From NCBI RefSeq assembly GCF_014851395.1, contig NW_024041151.1:31504755-31568754 (forward strand): a DNA stretch of 64,000 nt. Reading direction: 5' to 3'. Source of the stretch: Micropterus salmoides. Taxonomy: Eukaryota > Chordata > Actinopteri > Centrarchiformes > Centrarchidae. Positions within the stretch are counted from its first letter, which is position 1, and every line of letters starts with the position of its first letter. Of the stretch, positions 1 to 12,242 are shown one piece after another. The position numbers and the translations under genes are program-made. The notes under the pieces were generated by a model that did not search any database, was not told where the DNA came from, and was given only the letters and a program-made list of their open reading frames with translations.

Positions 1-215
1 GGCGATCTGCTGGCAGGCTGAGAGTTGCTAAACTTGGGGGAGAGGAGCAGGGAGCAGCGCTGCAACCTTTGGACAAATAAACACCCGTAGTCGGTCTGGA
101 TTATGCTCTGACAACTACACCGTTTACTCGCGGGAAGAGCTCAGAGTTAACTGCTTTTTTTATCTTTTTACTTTAGTTTTTGGGATTACAAAGTTGATTT
201 ATCTTCAATGGAGCT
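1..215. repeat. Dispersed repeat fragment with an inverted copy at about 43960-44210
   Basis: The stretch around 60-120 (CAAATAAACACCCGTAG, then GGATTATGCTCTGACAA) reappears reverse-complemented near 44090-44140. The similarity continues through the AGCTCAGAG motif and the following T-rich run. The right part (216-309) ends at a donor-like GTG|GTGAGT, but no reading frame supports an exon. Probably the end of a DNA transposon; family not recognised. Confidence 0.6.
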
Positions 216-576
216 TCTCAGCAGCTAGCTTCATCTTCATATTTATATAAAAACCTGACAAAACTGGACATTACTTGGAGAAAAGAAAGCGAGGAGGTTG
301 AACTACGTGGTGAGTACAGAAAAAATGTGTCTGTAACTTTATTCCAGCTGTCGTTGTACTTTACTGTGACCAAGTTAGCATAGCATAGCCCTGATCGATC
401 CGAACTCCATTCAGATCTGCTTCATGTTGTAGTTATTTCGGCATCAGTTTAATCCGTTTATTACTATTTAAATCACAGCAAAATGTTTACTTTGGGTTCA
501 TACAACTGTAATAAAGGCGAGTTGTGTTTATTCACGTTATCGCATTAAAATCGCCTTCTCGCGTTGTGTGTGAACC

Positions 577-1297
577 ATAGACTGTATATAAGAAATGGAC
601 GTAGTCATCGTGATGTCACCCGTTGGTTTGTGGACTGCCATTTTGAAGCCTCGAGTTTGGCCGATAGGGCGCAGCCATGTTGAGTGTTTGCAACCAAGAA
701 GTGCCGGGAGTGACGATATGGAGGAGCTAATGGCCGTGTGCGGAGCTAGCTAGCTTGCTTAGCTAGGTGCATCTGTAATTCACGTTAACTGTCATTTTAA
801 CAGGGCTGAGAACTTTATTTAGCGAACAGCAGTCTTAAAAGTAAATGTACTCACTAGAGACAGTGAACAGCCAACTCCTAATAAGCTTTTTCAACGCCGC
901 TGGTTAAATTTACACAACGCCGAGGGTACGAGTCACTCTAGCCTGACTGACAGGTCGCCATGGCAACAACTTGTCAATCATAGATAATCCCACCCTGAAA
1001 CATACTTTTTGGTCTATTTTAAAATAAATGGGACCATAATTTACTAAATGAACATCATTTTGTATTGAAGAAGACTTGAAACTAGCGACTGAGACCATAA
1101 ACTCACCAGGAAAGTGTTTACTGGGGTAATTATTCAGCTGAGAAGTAGAAACATTTTACCATTATTTCTAATGGAGCCGGACTTCTTTTTGCAACCAGAA
1201 GAGTCGCCTCCTGCTGGATTTTCAATAGAATGCAGGTTTCAGGGACTTCCGCATTCACTTCATATTGTAGACCGGAAGCTTCCCGCTTGGTGTGAAC
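577..1297 (+). mobile_element. Non-autonomous teleost repeat, near full-length copy (copy A)
   Basis: It begins ACTGTATATAAG..ATGGACGTAG, followed by a GTGATGTCACCCGTTGG block. It ends with a block containing TTACCATTATTTCTAATGG, GAGTCGCC and a terminal CCCGCTTGG. The end block recurs at 15521-15695 and the start block recurs inverted at 20881-20935, so this is a dispersed family. No protein is encoded. The TATATAA motif sits within the first 25 bases. Family name not known to me. Confidence 0.65.
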
Positions 1298-2084
1298 ACT
1301 CCAACACACGAATGTACTCACGCGAGAAAAGCGTTGCGAGGAGAAAATTCGCATAATAATCCCTTCAGTTTCAATAGGGACCTCGCACGGTTCGTGCTCT
1401 GACCCTAACTAGCATAAATATCCAAGTGCGGTTGGGTTGACTCGGGCTAGTCTTTAACACAGCAAGGAGGAACTGCTGGGCTTCCATCACACCATGCCGA
1501 ACACACATATTCCACAGACATCTGTCATGTCGCTTACTGCTGCCTGTTTAAAATGTAACTAACTTGTTCTGCTAAGCAGACTCAAGCTTTAGTCTAAAAG
1601 GATTTGATCTTGTAAGGGACGACACATACAGCTTTACTTGGAATTGTATTGGTTATGACACGTTTAGTTAGAAGGAATGATTGGATTTCTTTAATTAACA
1701 CTTCGCCATGTATGTGTTTTGTTAATAAGCGACAACAATAAAATGGAGTTATTTATTTTAGTGTTAGCTTCCTTTAAAACCAAACGCAGCACTTTTACCT
1801 CAGCTGCAAGTTACACGTGTACAAACACACTCAGCTGTAACTTAGCAAAAGAAAACGCGACATGCAGTTTATCGACTTTTCCAGGGGATAAGCATGAGAG
1901 GATGGTGTGTGTGTGTGTGTCCTTTCACTGAGATTTAAGAACGAATAGCTTATCTACTCACCTGCTAGCTAGACCAGCTCAGTACGGATCCGCAAACCAT
2001 GAATAAAACCATCGACCCACTTTGATGACGTCATGTGTTGCCACGTCTACCGACCGTATGCCGCGTTCGAGACCGGTCGGTCGG
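1298..2084. other. Unassigned intergenic stretch
   Basis: No supported gene. A short GT run lies near 1902-1920, and a palindromic TGACGTCA (CRE consensus) lies at 2026-2033 just before the LINE. The surrounding 50 bases are CpG-rich with mirrored CGACCG/CGGTCGG words. Without a neighbouring exon I do not call it a promoter. Confidence 0.3.
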
Positions 2085-3480
2085 ATACTTTTTTGGATTA
2101 GAAAAAAGAAATGCTGAATTTGCTACAATAAATAAGTTGATAATTAATGGAGTAGAAACAAAAGAGCCTCGAAGGATTTCTCAACATGTAGCTCTGATTT
2201 ATCAGAAATTGTTTTCTTCAACCCCTCCAACATCTGACATTAACTCTCTTACATAAAATCTCATTGAATGCAACTAAAATAACAGATGACTTTAAAAACT
2301 CTTGCGTTGAGGAGATCTTTACCTGAAATTGTTGAATGTATTATAATTTCCTGCATACTTGTTTAAATCTACTGGTGCTATAGATTTCCTTTTAAAGTGT
2401 AACTGTTCTGTTGACAAAATACCGTTTAGATTAGCTAACTTCCACAAGCAGGCCCTTTTAGCTTGGACACTAGTATATAATCATAATTTCAGTCCTCAGA
2501 TACTTTATTTGGAATAATAGAAACATCTTGTACAAAAATAAATCACTGATTTATCGCTCATGGTTTGACAAGGGAATTTTACTAGTTGGACAAATAAGAA
2601 TAAAAATAATAAGAATGGTTTGTTACTGTCATATTCAGAATTCCTTCAAAAGTTCAAGATTCCAATCACACCCAGAGAATATGCAATTGTCTTTGATGCT
2701 ATTCCTGCAGGTCCTCTTCAATTTTTGAGAAATGTTTATTTCACAGACAAAACCATTGTTTCTAATACTTTTTTAATAGAAGAACTTAATATTGAGAAAA
2801 AGTCATGCAGTAACAAACATAAGAAATGTTTTGGACTATGCGACACTCTCTGCAGCAAAGTTCTTTTGGTCGTCTATTGTGAGTGATTTACAGTGGGAAA
2901 AGGCATGTACTATTTTTAACAAATATTGTATTAATAATGAGGTAACAGTGAACTTCAAGATTTTGCATCGTATTTACCCTTCCAAAGAAGTGTTGCAAAG
3001 ATTTAAACTTAACATTGATTATAACTGATTTTTGCAATTTAGAAAGAGAAACTATATTTCATCTTTTTTACCACTGTGAACATACAAATGTATTTTGGAA
3101 AGATTTGGAACATTTTATTAACAGAAAAACCGGTAAGAGTATTCTGATTAATGTATTTGATGTCATGTTATATTTTGTACTACATGGTCCAGACAATATT
3201 AACTGCATGGTGCAACTCCTCATCATACTTGGAAAATTCAATATCTACAAGTCAAAATGGACTGAATCCAAACCTTAATTCAATCGATTTACAGTTGAAC
3301 TGAAACACTACTGCACCTCAATAGAACTCTTAATAAAGCAATAAAATGTGTTAATATTAAAGAACTGAACTTAATTTGAGCTTCTGGCAATATAAAAATG
3401 TAACTGAAGGTCTGTATATTTTGCATTTCTGTTACTGTATTGAACCATGGATCAATAAAAAAATAAAATAAAAACAAACA
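2085..3480 (+). mobile_element. Tx1-like LINE remnant, reverse transcriptase core deleted
   Basis: The 5' part reads like the linker between endonuclease and reverse transcriptase (FFGLEKRNAEFATINKLI). After about 2320 it jumps to the region downstream of the catalytic palm (LANFHKQALLAW.., then LWNNRNILYKNKSL and AIVFDAIPAGPLQF). It then runs into the C-terminal segment with FKILHRIYP and ETIFHLFYHC..FW. Stops and frameshifts break it throughout. It ends in an A-rich tail at about 3455-3480, preceded by AATAAA. The YxDD palm is missing. Assignment to the Tx1/L1 side of LINEs is from family knowledge. Confidence 0.75.
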
Positions 3481-3829
3481 AACATGGGACTTGCAACCAG
3501 ATGGAGCATTATCGCCACCTACTGTATCTTAGTTACATCTGTCTAAATCCTTGTGTTCAGTGTGTTTAAGCACCATCTCCCCCCCCCCCCTTATTTTTAC
3601 CTCCAATGTCAAAGCATTGTAAACACATACAACAATACATGCCCAACCAAATATATATAAAAATTCATAAGAAAACTAAAATAAAAAAGGTCTAATCAGT
3701 TATCAAAATGTGTATAATTTTGAAAACATCCAAGGCTTGTTTTTATATCTTTCAAAGCTTTCTTATAAAGAATTAACTTCTTCATAAAGTTCTGTCTCTA
3801 ATCAGCCACCTGTTTACTGGCTACCACTT
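3481..3829. other. AT-rich spacer
   Basis: A C10 run lies at about 3580-3590. No gene, hairpin or recognisable repeat was seen. Confidence 0.3.
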
Positions 3830-4262
3830 ATTTATTCACCATTCTCTATTTCAGTGCTGTTCATACAGTTATATTGTAGATACTGTATACCATATCCACC
3901 TAACTCAAGTCATAACTCCTGCACAAAATACTAATACTTTATACTTATTTATTCCAGCATCCTTTGCACCATGCGTCATTGCACTGTGTACATGTATTAT
4001 GTACCTGTAGATCACATCCACCTCCGACATGTACATACTCCAGCATCCTTTGCACTCTGCTCACTGCACTATTTGTCAATGTCTATATTGTTTTTGTTCA
4101 TAGTGTATAGTTGTGTTGTCTACACTGAAGTCTGTGTCTGATTTTATTTTTATAATTGTGATTTTGTATAAGTAAGCACATCGCAAGCAATGCACAATCC
4201 AGAATCAAATTCTTTGTATGTACCTGATACATACCTGGAAATAAAGTTGATTCTGATAAAAA
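3830..4262 (+). mobile_element. LINE 3' untranslated tail (Expander/RTE-like ending)
   Basis: Repeated words CAGCATCCTTTGCAC and TTGCACT..TGTACATGTA are followed by AATTCTTTGTATGTACCTGAT and end with AATAAAGTTGATTCTGAT. This is the typical 3' end of a common teleost LINE. No coding part is attached, so it is a dead-on-arrival tail only. Confidence 0.55.
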
Positions 4263-5182
4263 ACAAAAACAGCGGTCTTACCTTCATAAATCTACACTTA
4301 TGTATAAACAGCTTAGCTAAAATAATTAAACTGTTATACATCAAGTCTTTTTTTTTTTATCCTTCAATATAACTCCAAATCTAATATCACAAAACTCTAG
4401 CACTGGTGCTTGAGAGTCCTTTTCAGATATCCATTTTTGAACCAAAACCCAGAAGGATTTTATATAATTACAAGCAAAAAATGCTCTAAAGTTTCTATAT
4501 CCACATCACAGAAAGTACAGTTATTCTTATCAATATTAAATCTTTGTTTAATAAACAGGTTAAAAGGATCATTTAATATTTTAAAATGAGGTTCTTTAGC
4601 TTTTGGTGAGATAGGAAGTGTGAGGTATCTAGTTCTTAATCTACTTATAATTTCTTTAGAATGATCTTAATATATTTTTCCTTTTTAATGGTAAAGGGAA
4701 AAGTTCAGAGGTAAGGACACCGCTTATAATTTTGTTTGCACATATTCTCTCCTTAAAGTCCAGTTTACCTATATTAAGTGACAGCATCTGTGGTTCAACC
4801 TAACCAAGTTCACCATTGCCTGTGGAATTGCCTTAATAACCATTGAAAATTGTTTCTTTGTACATGTCACATTAAATGTATTAATGAATACACTGCACTC
4901 CAAAAATATTCCCACTTGAATCCATCAAATGTAAAATAGCCTAGACCAGACACCCCTCTCTACCCACTCACAATAACAAAGATTTTCCTTTCACCAAATA
5001 CACCTATTATTCCATATGGGACTACTATGTGGAGTGAAGTTGTGTTTATAAATCATTTTCCAATAAACGAGGACCTGCTCATGAAATTTGGACAGCTTGA
5101 CTACCTTAATAAATTCTGTCACAGACCCAAAATGCTCTAAAGTTCTCATTATAAAGGGATGTTCAACTGAGTCGGAGGCCTT

Positions 5183-5186
<4 letters not shown>

Positions 5187-5214
<28 letters not shown>
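5187..5214. repeat. Homopolymer A28 inside the minus LINE
   Basis: A run of about 28 A on the plus strand replaces the catalytic FYKAFD-type codons of the minus-strand LINE reverse transcriptase. Confidence 0.9.
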
Positions 5215-5216
<2 letters not shown>

Positions 5217-5635
5217 CCCAACAACCTAAAAATAATATGAAACCATTGTCCTTATAATCTAGTAAATCAAGAACCAGCCTAATGTGGTGTATAGATCTAT
5301 CTTTAAGAAACCCTGACTGAGTTTCACTAATCATCTGTCCCATGCCCTCTTTCAACCAGTTAGCAAAAATCTATGTAAATATTTGTAATCCACATTTAAT
5401 AAAGTTAACGGCCTAAAGGTTGTCAATATATCTGTTGTCCTTCCCAGATTTGGGTAACAAAGTAATAATATCTTATTTCATGGTCGTCATTAAATAGTTG
5501 TTTTCAATACATTCCTTTAGGACACTAAATTCTTTTATCTCTTCCTAGAAAAATGTATAGAATTTTGAGGTTAAACTATCTTGACCCAGGGATTTGCCTG
5601 TTGACATTTGCAGAGTTACATCTTTGTTTAAAATC

Positions 5636-6127
5636 TGACCGGAGGAATGGGAGAAGGAGTGAGACGGCAGGCAGAGTGGCGAGGAGGTGCCTGGAGGACG
5701 CCCGAGGGGAGAGGGCAGGTAGACGAGCCCAGCTGACGCGACGGAGGTGAGTGAACCTGGGGAAGAGCAGACAGGGTAAGACACAGGCAAAAAAGAGAGC
5801 AGGGAAATAGAGATTCTGCGGATTTCTCAGAGGCTTGAGTGGAGCAGTAGCACCAGGGTTGGCGCAACGACGATCAAGCGGAGATTGTGTGGAGAACCGG
5901 GGTTGAAATACTGGCAGAGATGGAGTTGATTGCTGGCAGGTGTGGCAGGCAGGAGGTGGCTGATGAGGTGCAGGTGTGGACTGTCAGCTGGGCTCAGGAG
6001 AGGAGAGAGCAGATGCAGGGGAGTGGAGGAGACACAGAGAGGAAGGCAAAACACTGGGGAAAACAGAATGGTAGGGAAAAAAGGAGAAATAAACAGGACA
6101 CTCACGGACAGGCGGGCTGCCACCACA
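5636..6127 (-). mobile_element. About 490-bp CpG-rich insert in the LINE, LTR-like
   Basis: Composition changes sharply from AT-rich LINE to GC-rich sequence at both edges. LINE coding sequence continues on each side (SIKQYIQL upstream and NKDVTLQM downstream, minus strand). On the minus strand the insert starts TGTGGTGG and ends CCGGTCA, that is TG...CA as in an LTR. I could not find a clean target duplication. It encodes no convincing protein. Confidence 0.5.
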
Positions 6128-6950
6128 ACTGAATATATTGCTTAATGCTTTCAACAAATAACAATGAATGTTCCTCTGAATAGGATGAAGAGTATAACTT
6201 AGAGAATAATTTACATATTTCTTCAGAAATTGCTTTTGTGTCAGAGAATTCTGTATTATTCACCATCAAGACATTTATTTAAATTCTCTCCCGTCTCCTC
6301 CTTTGAAGTCCAAAAAAATAGGAGGTATTCCTTTCCCCCTGTTCTCTCCATTTTGCTCTGGATCAGACATAAGTACCTTGAAATGATTTAACCTGGCTTG
6401 TAAACTTAATAACTTGGCCTTAACTATTTTTTTTCCTACAAACATCATTCATTTCATGATCCAGTATAAATTCACTTTCTCTTAGCTGCTGACTCCTAGT
6501 TTTACTATACTTAAGGGACAGACACCTAACCTTATATTTATAATATTCCCATTTTCTCCAATACGTATCTATCTTCACATCACTCTTAATTGTTTTTTTA
6601 AGCCATTATGTGCCTAGTATAACATCTTGCCTATGGACTACAGTTGAAAATTAGCCTGCTGGCTAACACTGGCACATTTACAGAAATGTTGATTAATGTG
6701 CACTGTCCTTAAATAAATAAATGAGAAATGAGAAATTTCCCCTTCACTTCTTCAACATATGCTTCATCATTTAACAGGTCTGCATTAAACTTACAATAAT
6801 TTTTCCTACTTTTATAATTACTTTTGGGTTTCAGGTTTATTTCAATTACACAATGATCTGTTAAGGGAGCAGCATATATTGAAACATCTGGTACAGCATT
6901 TGTTACTTCTGGAGTCACCAACCACAGATCTATCCTAGTTTTGAACATTA

Positions 6951-7255
6951 CTCTTCAAAATTGCAAACGACCCTTCTAAATTCACTATAGCAATCCAATC
7001 GTCCTTCTGTCTGGCAGTAAGGAAGAATGAAATAGAGCAATACGCAAACAGCTCCACAAAACTTTTATAGTCATGTTCAAAGAACTGAAATGTTTAGCGT
7101 TATCAACCACATCCAGGTTCACACACTGATGTAGGCATAATATTCAGAATTCACTAGAAAGACTTATTTTATATACATAAGTAAATGAAAAGTGTGGTGG
7201 CTGAGGAAATTAACGTTCCTACTAATCACACAATAATTATTCTCTCACCTTGAAG
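6951..7255. other. Unassigned spacer
   Basis: It lies between the truncated LINE endonuclease and the first recognisable integrase exon. Possibly more degenerate LINE or intron of the integrase pseudogene; nothing certain. Confidence 0.25.
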
Positions 7256-9088
7256 AGGTACAACATCGTGGTCTTTGGTGAAGTGGATGGCTACTCAAGG
7301 AAGGTAGTTAATTTATTTTACTGTTGAGCTCCATAAACTGATGCTTAAGGCTTTAATTGCTTTTGCCATCATAGTGTAGCACACATTTTGTGTTTATCTC
7401 CAGTTCCATAGACACACCGTTCATATGGCAGGTATAAGTCAATGATCAGTATTTTGGGATAATACTGCCAACACCAGTGTGCGGAAACCACTAACCAAGC
7501 CTTGCAAACTTGGCTTTCAACATGGCATTTGCCAGTATGGAATTCCTGTTACATCACAAAAAACCTGCAATACTAAAATGAGAAGGGTTAATTTAACTAC
7601 AGTATATATTAAGTTTGAAGTAAGATTGTACTGTTAGTGAACTATAGTATGTTGTTCTGTTTTTATTAATCTGTTAATCCATTCATGAATCAATGCTTTT
7701 ATAAATACAATTGAAATACCTGCAATGCTATAATATGCCTGAAACTGTATCACTGGAGTTTGACACAGTAGCCAAAAGCAGATGGTTTTACTGCAGATCT
7801 TGTATTGGATGCTGCAACAAATAACAGAGCTAAATTTGCATTTTCCTTCTTCCTGAGATCAGCTCAGCATCAAGGCTTACCTTCAAGGTATTTTGCCTGT
7901 ATTAAAATTTTCAAGTTTATGTTTTTCTATTGAAGTTACGGTAGACCTTACTATATGTCATTCAAATGTATTTTCATCTTAGGGTTAGGGCGGATCAGGG
8001 AGTTGAAAACCTGGACATTGCACATTTCATGTTTGCCACACGGGGAACAGGGAGAGCAAGTTTCATCGCATCCACCATCAGAGGTTAGTTATTTTGACGG
8101 TCTTGTAATTTATTATTTGATTGCATTATTCTAGGTTGTTCCAGCAGTTGGATGTTTTATTGTTAAATTACAGTCAGAATCCTTAAGTAACTAATTAAAG
8201 AATTAAATGTAATTACAGAATAGAGAGACTTCGGTGTGACGTCTGGGTTGCAGTTACCAGCAAGTACCATGATATTCTTCATTCTCTGGAGGAGGATGGT
8301 CTGCTCGACATTTTTGATGTCGTTCTACTCTTTGGTGTGAACTACATCTTTGTTCCTCGACTCCAGGCAACCTTTATTGGAGGATGGAATAATCATCCTC
8401 TACGGACAGAGGCCGATCTCACTCCTGAACAGCTGTGGAGTATAAGACATCTCCAATCGCTAGGTGAGGGGGAGAGCTTTGAGGTACAAAATCATAAAAA
8501 ACTTTTTGGTTTGTTTTTTTACAGTTGACTTTAACAAGTGTCTTCTGACAAATTTAGAAATTATAATTAGACTGGTGCACAAAGACCACACACACTTCTT
8601 AAATAAAAAAATTATATGGTTTATAAGATCTGAATCAACGAGTCTGTCACAATTTCTAGGTAGATGTAGCTGGCTCTCATACAACCCATAATGCATTGAG
8701 TTCAGTGGTGTCAAAGAGGCATGTGTGACAGATCACTTGCAATTACCAGTCATTTGAATTTCTATAAGATGAAAACAAAAGACACCCTTTGATAATGTCT
8801 GTGCATTTATTGCAAAAACAACATTTCAAGTACCCAGTGATTAGGATTTTGCATTATGTGTTTCTGAATTGGAAGGAGCTTCATGATCCAGGCATTGACT
8901 GGGAGAGTGCTGTACTGCAAGAAGACTCTAATGACACAGTTGTTGTTGTTGTTGAATGCCCACTGGATGAAGAAACCTTGGAAGGACTTCAGAGAACCAT
9001 CAATCCTCTGGAACATTCTCAGTCACATGGTTATGACTTGTACATAGTTCTTACACATGCTGTCAAACCAACAATGACATTTCAATGA
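7256..9088 (+). pseudogene. Broken DDE integrase-core gene (transposon-derived, multi-exon)
   Basis: Exon-like blocks are bounded by splice sites. 7256-7303 encodes RYNIVVFGEVDGYSRK, whose VDGYSR carries the expected first catalytic Asp. 7797-7887 encodes ATNNRAKFAFSFFLRSAQ after a one-base frameshift. 7983-8083 encodes VRADQGVENLDIAHFMFATR. 8219-8461 encodes IERLRCDVWVAVTSKYHDIL and then GGWNNHPLRTEADLTPEQLW. About 8866-9088 encodes ELHDPGIDWESAV..HGYDLYIVLTHAV before a stop. This matches the eukaryotic integrase-core family widespread in fish genomes. The phase is wrong between the third and fourth blocks, and about five residues are missing before GGWNNHPLRTE. No N-terminal helix-turn-helix exon was found. 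It converges on the HECT pseudogene. Confidence 0.7.
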
Positions 9089-9360
9089 TGAAATCTGCAT
9101 CAGGCTATAAAGAAGGAGCGAATGCAGATTTGGTAAAGTATTCAAAGGTGAACTATAGGAAATACATAAAGCATACAGTCCAGAACAGGGGTTGTCTGCA
9201 ACAAAAGTTATAATACTAACTCTGGTGATCTTCCCAGGAACAAACAGGGTGTGGCAAGTTTCGGGTTTTGCAGCCATCTGGTTCACCAGACCATACAGTT
9301 CTATGCACTATTGCTGCAGCACTGGAATCAGTCTTGAGTGCAAGACAATTGCTCTTTGAT

Positions 9361-9385
9361 AAAAAAAAAAAAAAAAAAAAAAAAA
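9361..9385. repeat. Homopolymer A25
   Basis: A run of 25 A lies just inside the HECT pseudogene, between its last two coding blocks, on the acceptor side of the putative intron. Confidence 0.95.
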
Positions 9386-10909
9386 CCTCACCATTTACAG
9401 AAATTACACTCTTACCGAATGATGTTCTCTTTATTTTCCAACTTGATCTGGCAAGTGTATCCACAGCTTACAAATTCATCTGCCCACAGAGACCGTTCAT
9501 CTGCCACATTTTCAAAATGTTCAGTGTTGAAGATACAGAAGACCTAATGCTATCTTAACAGTGCTAGACAGGCTCACCCTGCTGATGAGCTGGGAAGATT
9601 CTCCCATGCAGAGGAAGTTGTAGCACCTCTTTCAAAAATGCAGGAGCTGGGCCACCATGGGCAAGGCTGATTGCCATTATTTCGCCAACAGTTCTGTGTG
9701 AATACATATTCAAGCCAGTTAATATAACTTTATCACTACATATTAAATGTAGCAAGTTGTATACATTATGTAAAGTACTTGTGTGTAACCAACCTGAAGT
9801 TATTCAAAGTCTGTCAAAGAGTACTTGGGATTTTTACCCTGGCTTCCAGGTCCTTCAAAGAATCGGTTTGATTGAAATCATATTTAGGCACAACCCCAAT
9901 AGCCAGTTTTAGATGACATTGTTATTGGTGTACACTAGAACAAAATAGGCAATGGACAACTTACCAGTCAAACTTTCCTTAGTGCTCCTGTATCAACACC
10001 TGCCTCCCCTATTTACACCACCTTCAGATTACTGGTAGGAGATGCAGCTTTTTTCCTATGCCACTGGACAATGCCTCTGTCTGGAAGGGCTTCTCTGTCC
10101 ACACACAATTTAAGTTCTGTTGTGATGTCAACTTGTTCAAGAAAGCGCAATACATCTTCAATGCTTTAGGAAGAGGAAGGAAAAAGTATTAGTCCTAAAA
10201 TCAATTCTCAAACACACAAACTGTAAATATTGTTGTTAATCAGACCCATGTAACAAAGGGCTACCAAGTGAAATGTGATTCGAAATGATTGCAGCATGTG
10301 CTGTGAACAACCTGTTAAAATAACTTGAGATAATGTGATGTCTAGACACTTTGGATGTGTATGTAAGTGGTGAACATAATGTTCACAAGTGGTTATGATT
10401 TGAACTCATGCAAAGCTCATTTGCTACAGGGATTGTACAGTCAAAAGCTGTACAGAAAATAAAAATACACTGCATAATACAAGGAGTTTATTGTAGAAAA
10501 TGATCATAGAGAAAGCAGCATCGAAACAGTTACCTCTCTCCACACAGACTAACATGGACTGATCTAATTTTTGGGAAAGGCCTTGGTGCAGATTGGACAA
10601 ACCACCTGAAATTTACAGAAAGTTGCATGTAACAAACAGCTGAAACAAAGATAATTAGCGGTCCTTTGTGGAGAGCAAGTCCAAGGTAAACTTAGCACAT
10701 CTTTACAATCCAAAATGTATAACTTTGTGTCCTGGCTGTTTACAAAACATTTTATAAACAGTTAATGTTTTGTCATCACACATCTCAATATAACAATTTG
10801 CACTCGCATCAGTCTCATCTGAATCAAATCTTCCTTTGCATGTCTTAATGTATACTGCAAGCATCTGCAGAGGCATCACATCTTTGCACTGGTCACTTGT
10901 CCCCTCCTA

Positions 10910-11200
10910 TCAGAGCCTCCCGGCAACCCTACCAGGGTGGGCCCGATGGAAGTCCCTAATCAGGCCAGCATCGAGGATGGAGGAACGGGAAACCCACTGT
11001 CTCTCAGGACCATAACCCTCCCAATACATGAGGTACTGGAGGCCCCGCCCATGGCGCCGCATGTCCAAAAGGCGCCGGACCGAAGAGGCAGGGTGATTGT
11101 TGATGACCTGGGCGGGAGGAGGGGGCCTGGATGGAGGGCACAAGGGACTGGACACCACAGGTTTCAACTGGGATACATGGAAGGTGGGGTGAATCTTCAT
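10910..11200 (-). pseudogene. Gypsy pol C-terminus with chromodomain
   Basis: IHPTFHVSQLKPV is the typical end of the integrase tail. A chromodomain-like YLMYWEGYGPERQWVSRSSI follows, then DAGLIRDFHRAHPGR and a stop. Chromodomains of this type direct integration to chromatin in chromoviruses. The block is open over about 96 codons but is not joined in frame to the integrase core. Confidence 0.8.
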
Positions 11201-11363
11201 AGACTGAGGCAGTTGGAGTCTGACAGCTGAGGGGTTTGAGATTCTTTCAACTGTAAAGGGACCAATGAACCGAGGTGACAGCTTTCTGGACTCTGACCTG
11301 AGGGAAATATTTTTGGTAGATAACCAGACCTTCTGACCTTGCTTCTATTCAGGAGCTGGCATC

Positions 11364-11964
11364 CTATATTGGTCTGCCAGGCGGCAGTTGTTCTCCGTAG
11401 ACCTGAGGAGGGCAGCCCGAGTGTCCCTCCTGACCTTGCAACAGCGGAGGAGGTTGTGTTGGACCAATGGCACTGTGAGGTCTCTCGTGAGCTGGGAACA
11501 GGGGGGGTTGGTAGTCCAGAGAGGCCTTGAACGGTGACAGGCCCGTGGCCGCACTGACGAGGGAGTTATGGTATAGTCGACCCAGGCCAGGTGAGAGCTC
11601 CAAGAATGGGTGTTTTGGGCAGCAACACATTGTAGGGCTGACTCCAGGTCTTGGTTTGCCCTGTCAGCTTGTCCATTAGTCTAAGGATGGAATGGAGAGG
11701 AGACTGACAAAACTCACTCCATACCTTGGAGATGAACTGTGGACCTCTTTCTGACACGATATCCAGGGGATTTCCATGAAGGTGGAACACATGCTGGACG
11801 AGGAGATCAGCGGTTTCATGAGCTGTGGGCAACTTGGGTAGAGCGACAAAGTGGACAGACTTGGAGAAACGGTCTACAATGATGAGTATGGTGTCATTAC
11901 CTTGGGATGGAGGTAGGCCGGTGACGAAGTCTAGGGCAATGTGAGACCACGGTCGACCCGGCAC
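11364..11964 (-). pseudogene. Gypsy integrase core fragment
   Basis: GRPWSHIALDFVTGLPPSQG carries the first catalytic Asp, and DRFSKSVHFVALPKLPTA follows. The second catalytic position reads VSERGPQF where VSDRGPQF is usual, and the third reads GQADRANQ where GQTERANQ is usual. A stop and a frameshift interrupt the last part (about 11640-11700). The upstream zinc-binding region is represented by CTVCARGNS near 11990-12030 in another frame. Inactive. Confidence 0.8.
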
Positions 11965-12242
11965 GGGCGGAGCTCACAGAAGGAGGGACGAGAAGAATTT
12001 CCCCGGGCACAGACTGTGCAGGCTGACCCCAACTCCCGTGCATCGGCTTCCAGAAACTCTTCAGCAGGGACAGGGTTCTTCGGTAACCGGGGTGGCAGGT
12101 GAAACGGGAGTTGTGGATCCACTGCAGGACCTGAGAGCAGACTGGATCAGGGACAAACAAACAGTTAGCAGAACCGTTACCTGGTCCGGATGGGAGTGTT
12201 GGGCCTCCCTTACGACTGACTCTATCTCCCAGGAAATGGCCG

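Larger units (their letters stand above)
4330..6950 (-). mobile_element. Second Tx1-like LINE remnant, minus strand, split by an insert
   Basis: Read on the minus strand from 6948 it encodes the end of the endonuclease (RIDLWLVTPEV, then DVSIYAAPLTDHCVIEI). The linker follows at 6130-6260. An interruption at 5636-6127 comes next, and then RT fingers (SQSGF near 5310, VLDLLDY near 5265). A run of about 28 T, minus-strand sense (5187-5214), sits where the FLDFYKAFD motif should be. It rejoins at SVEHPF and LSKFHEQVLVYWKMIYKHNF (5060-5150) and ends with a CTFC..ETLEHFF..C..FW zinc-finger-like C-terminus near 4430-4520. The YADD palm is missing and stops abound. Confidence 0.75.

Noticed and set aside
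2026..2033. TGACGTCA as a promoter element
   Set aside because: A single palindromic octamer next to a dead LINE with no exon downstream is not enough.
5545..6126. Overlapping serine/proline-rich minus ORFs
   Set aside because: They arise from the GC-rich insert's composition; no domain, and they join insert to LINE sequence.
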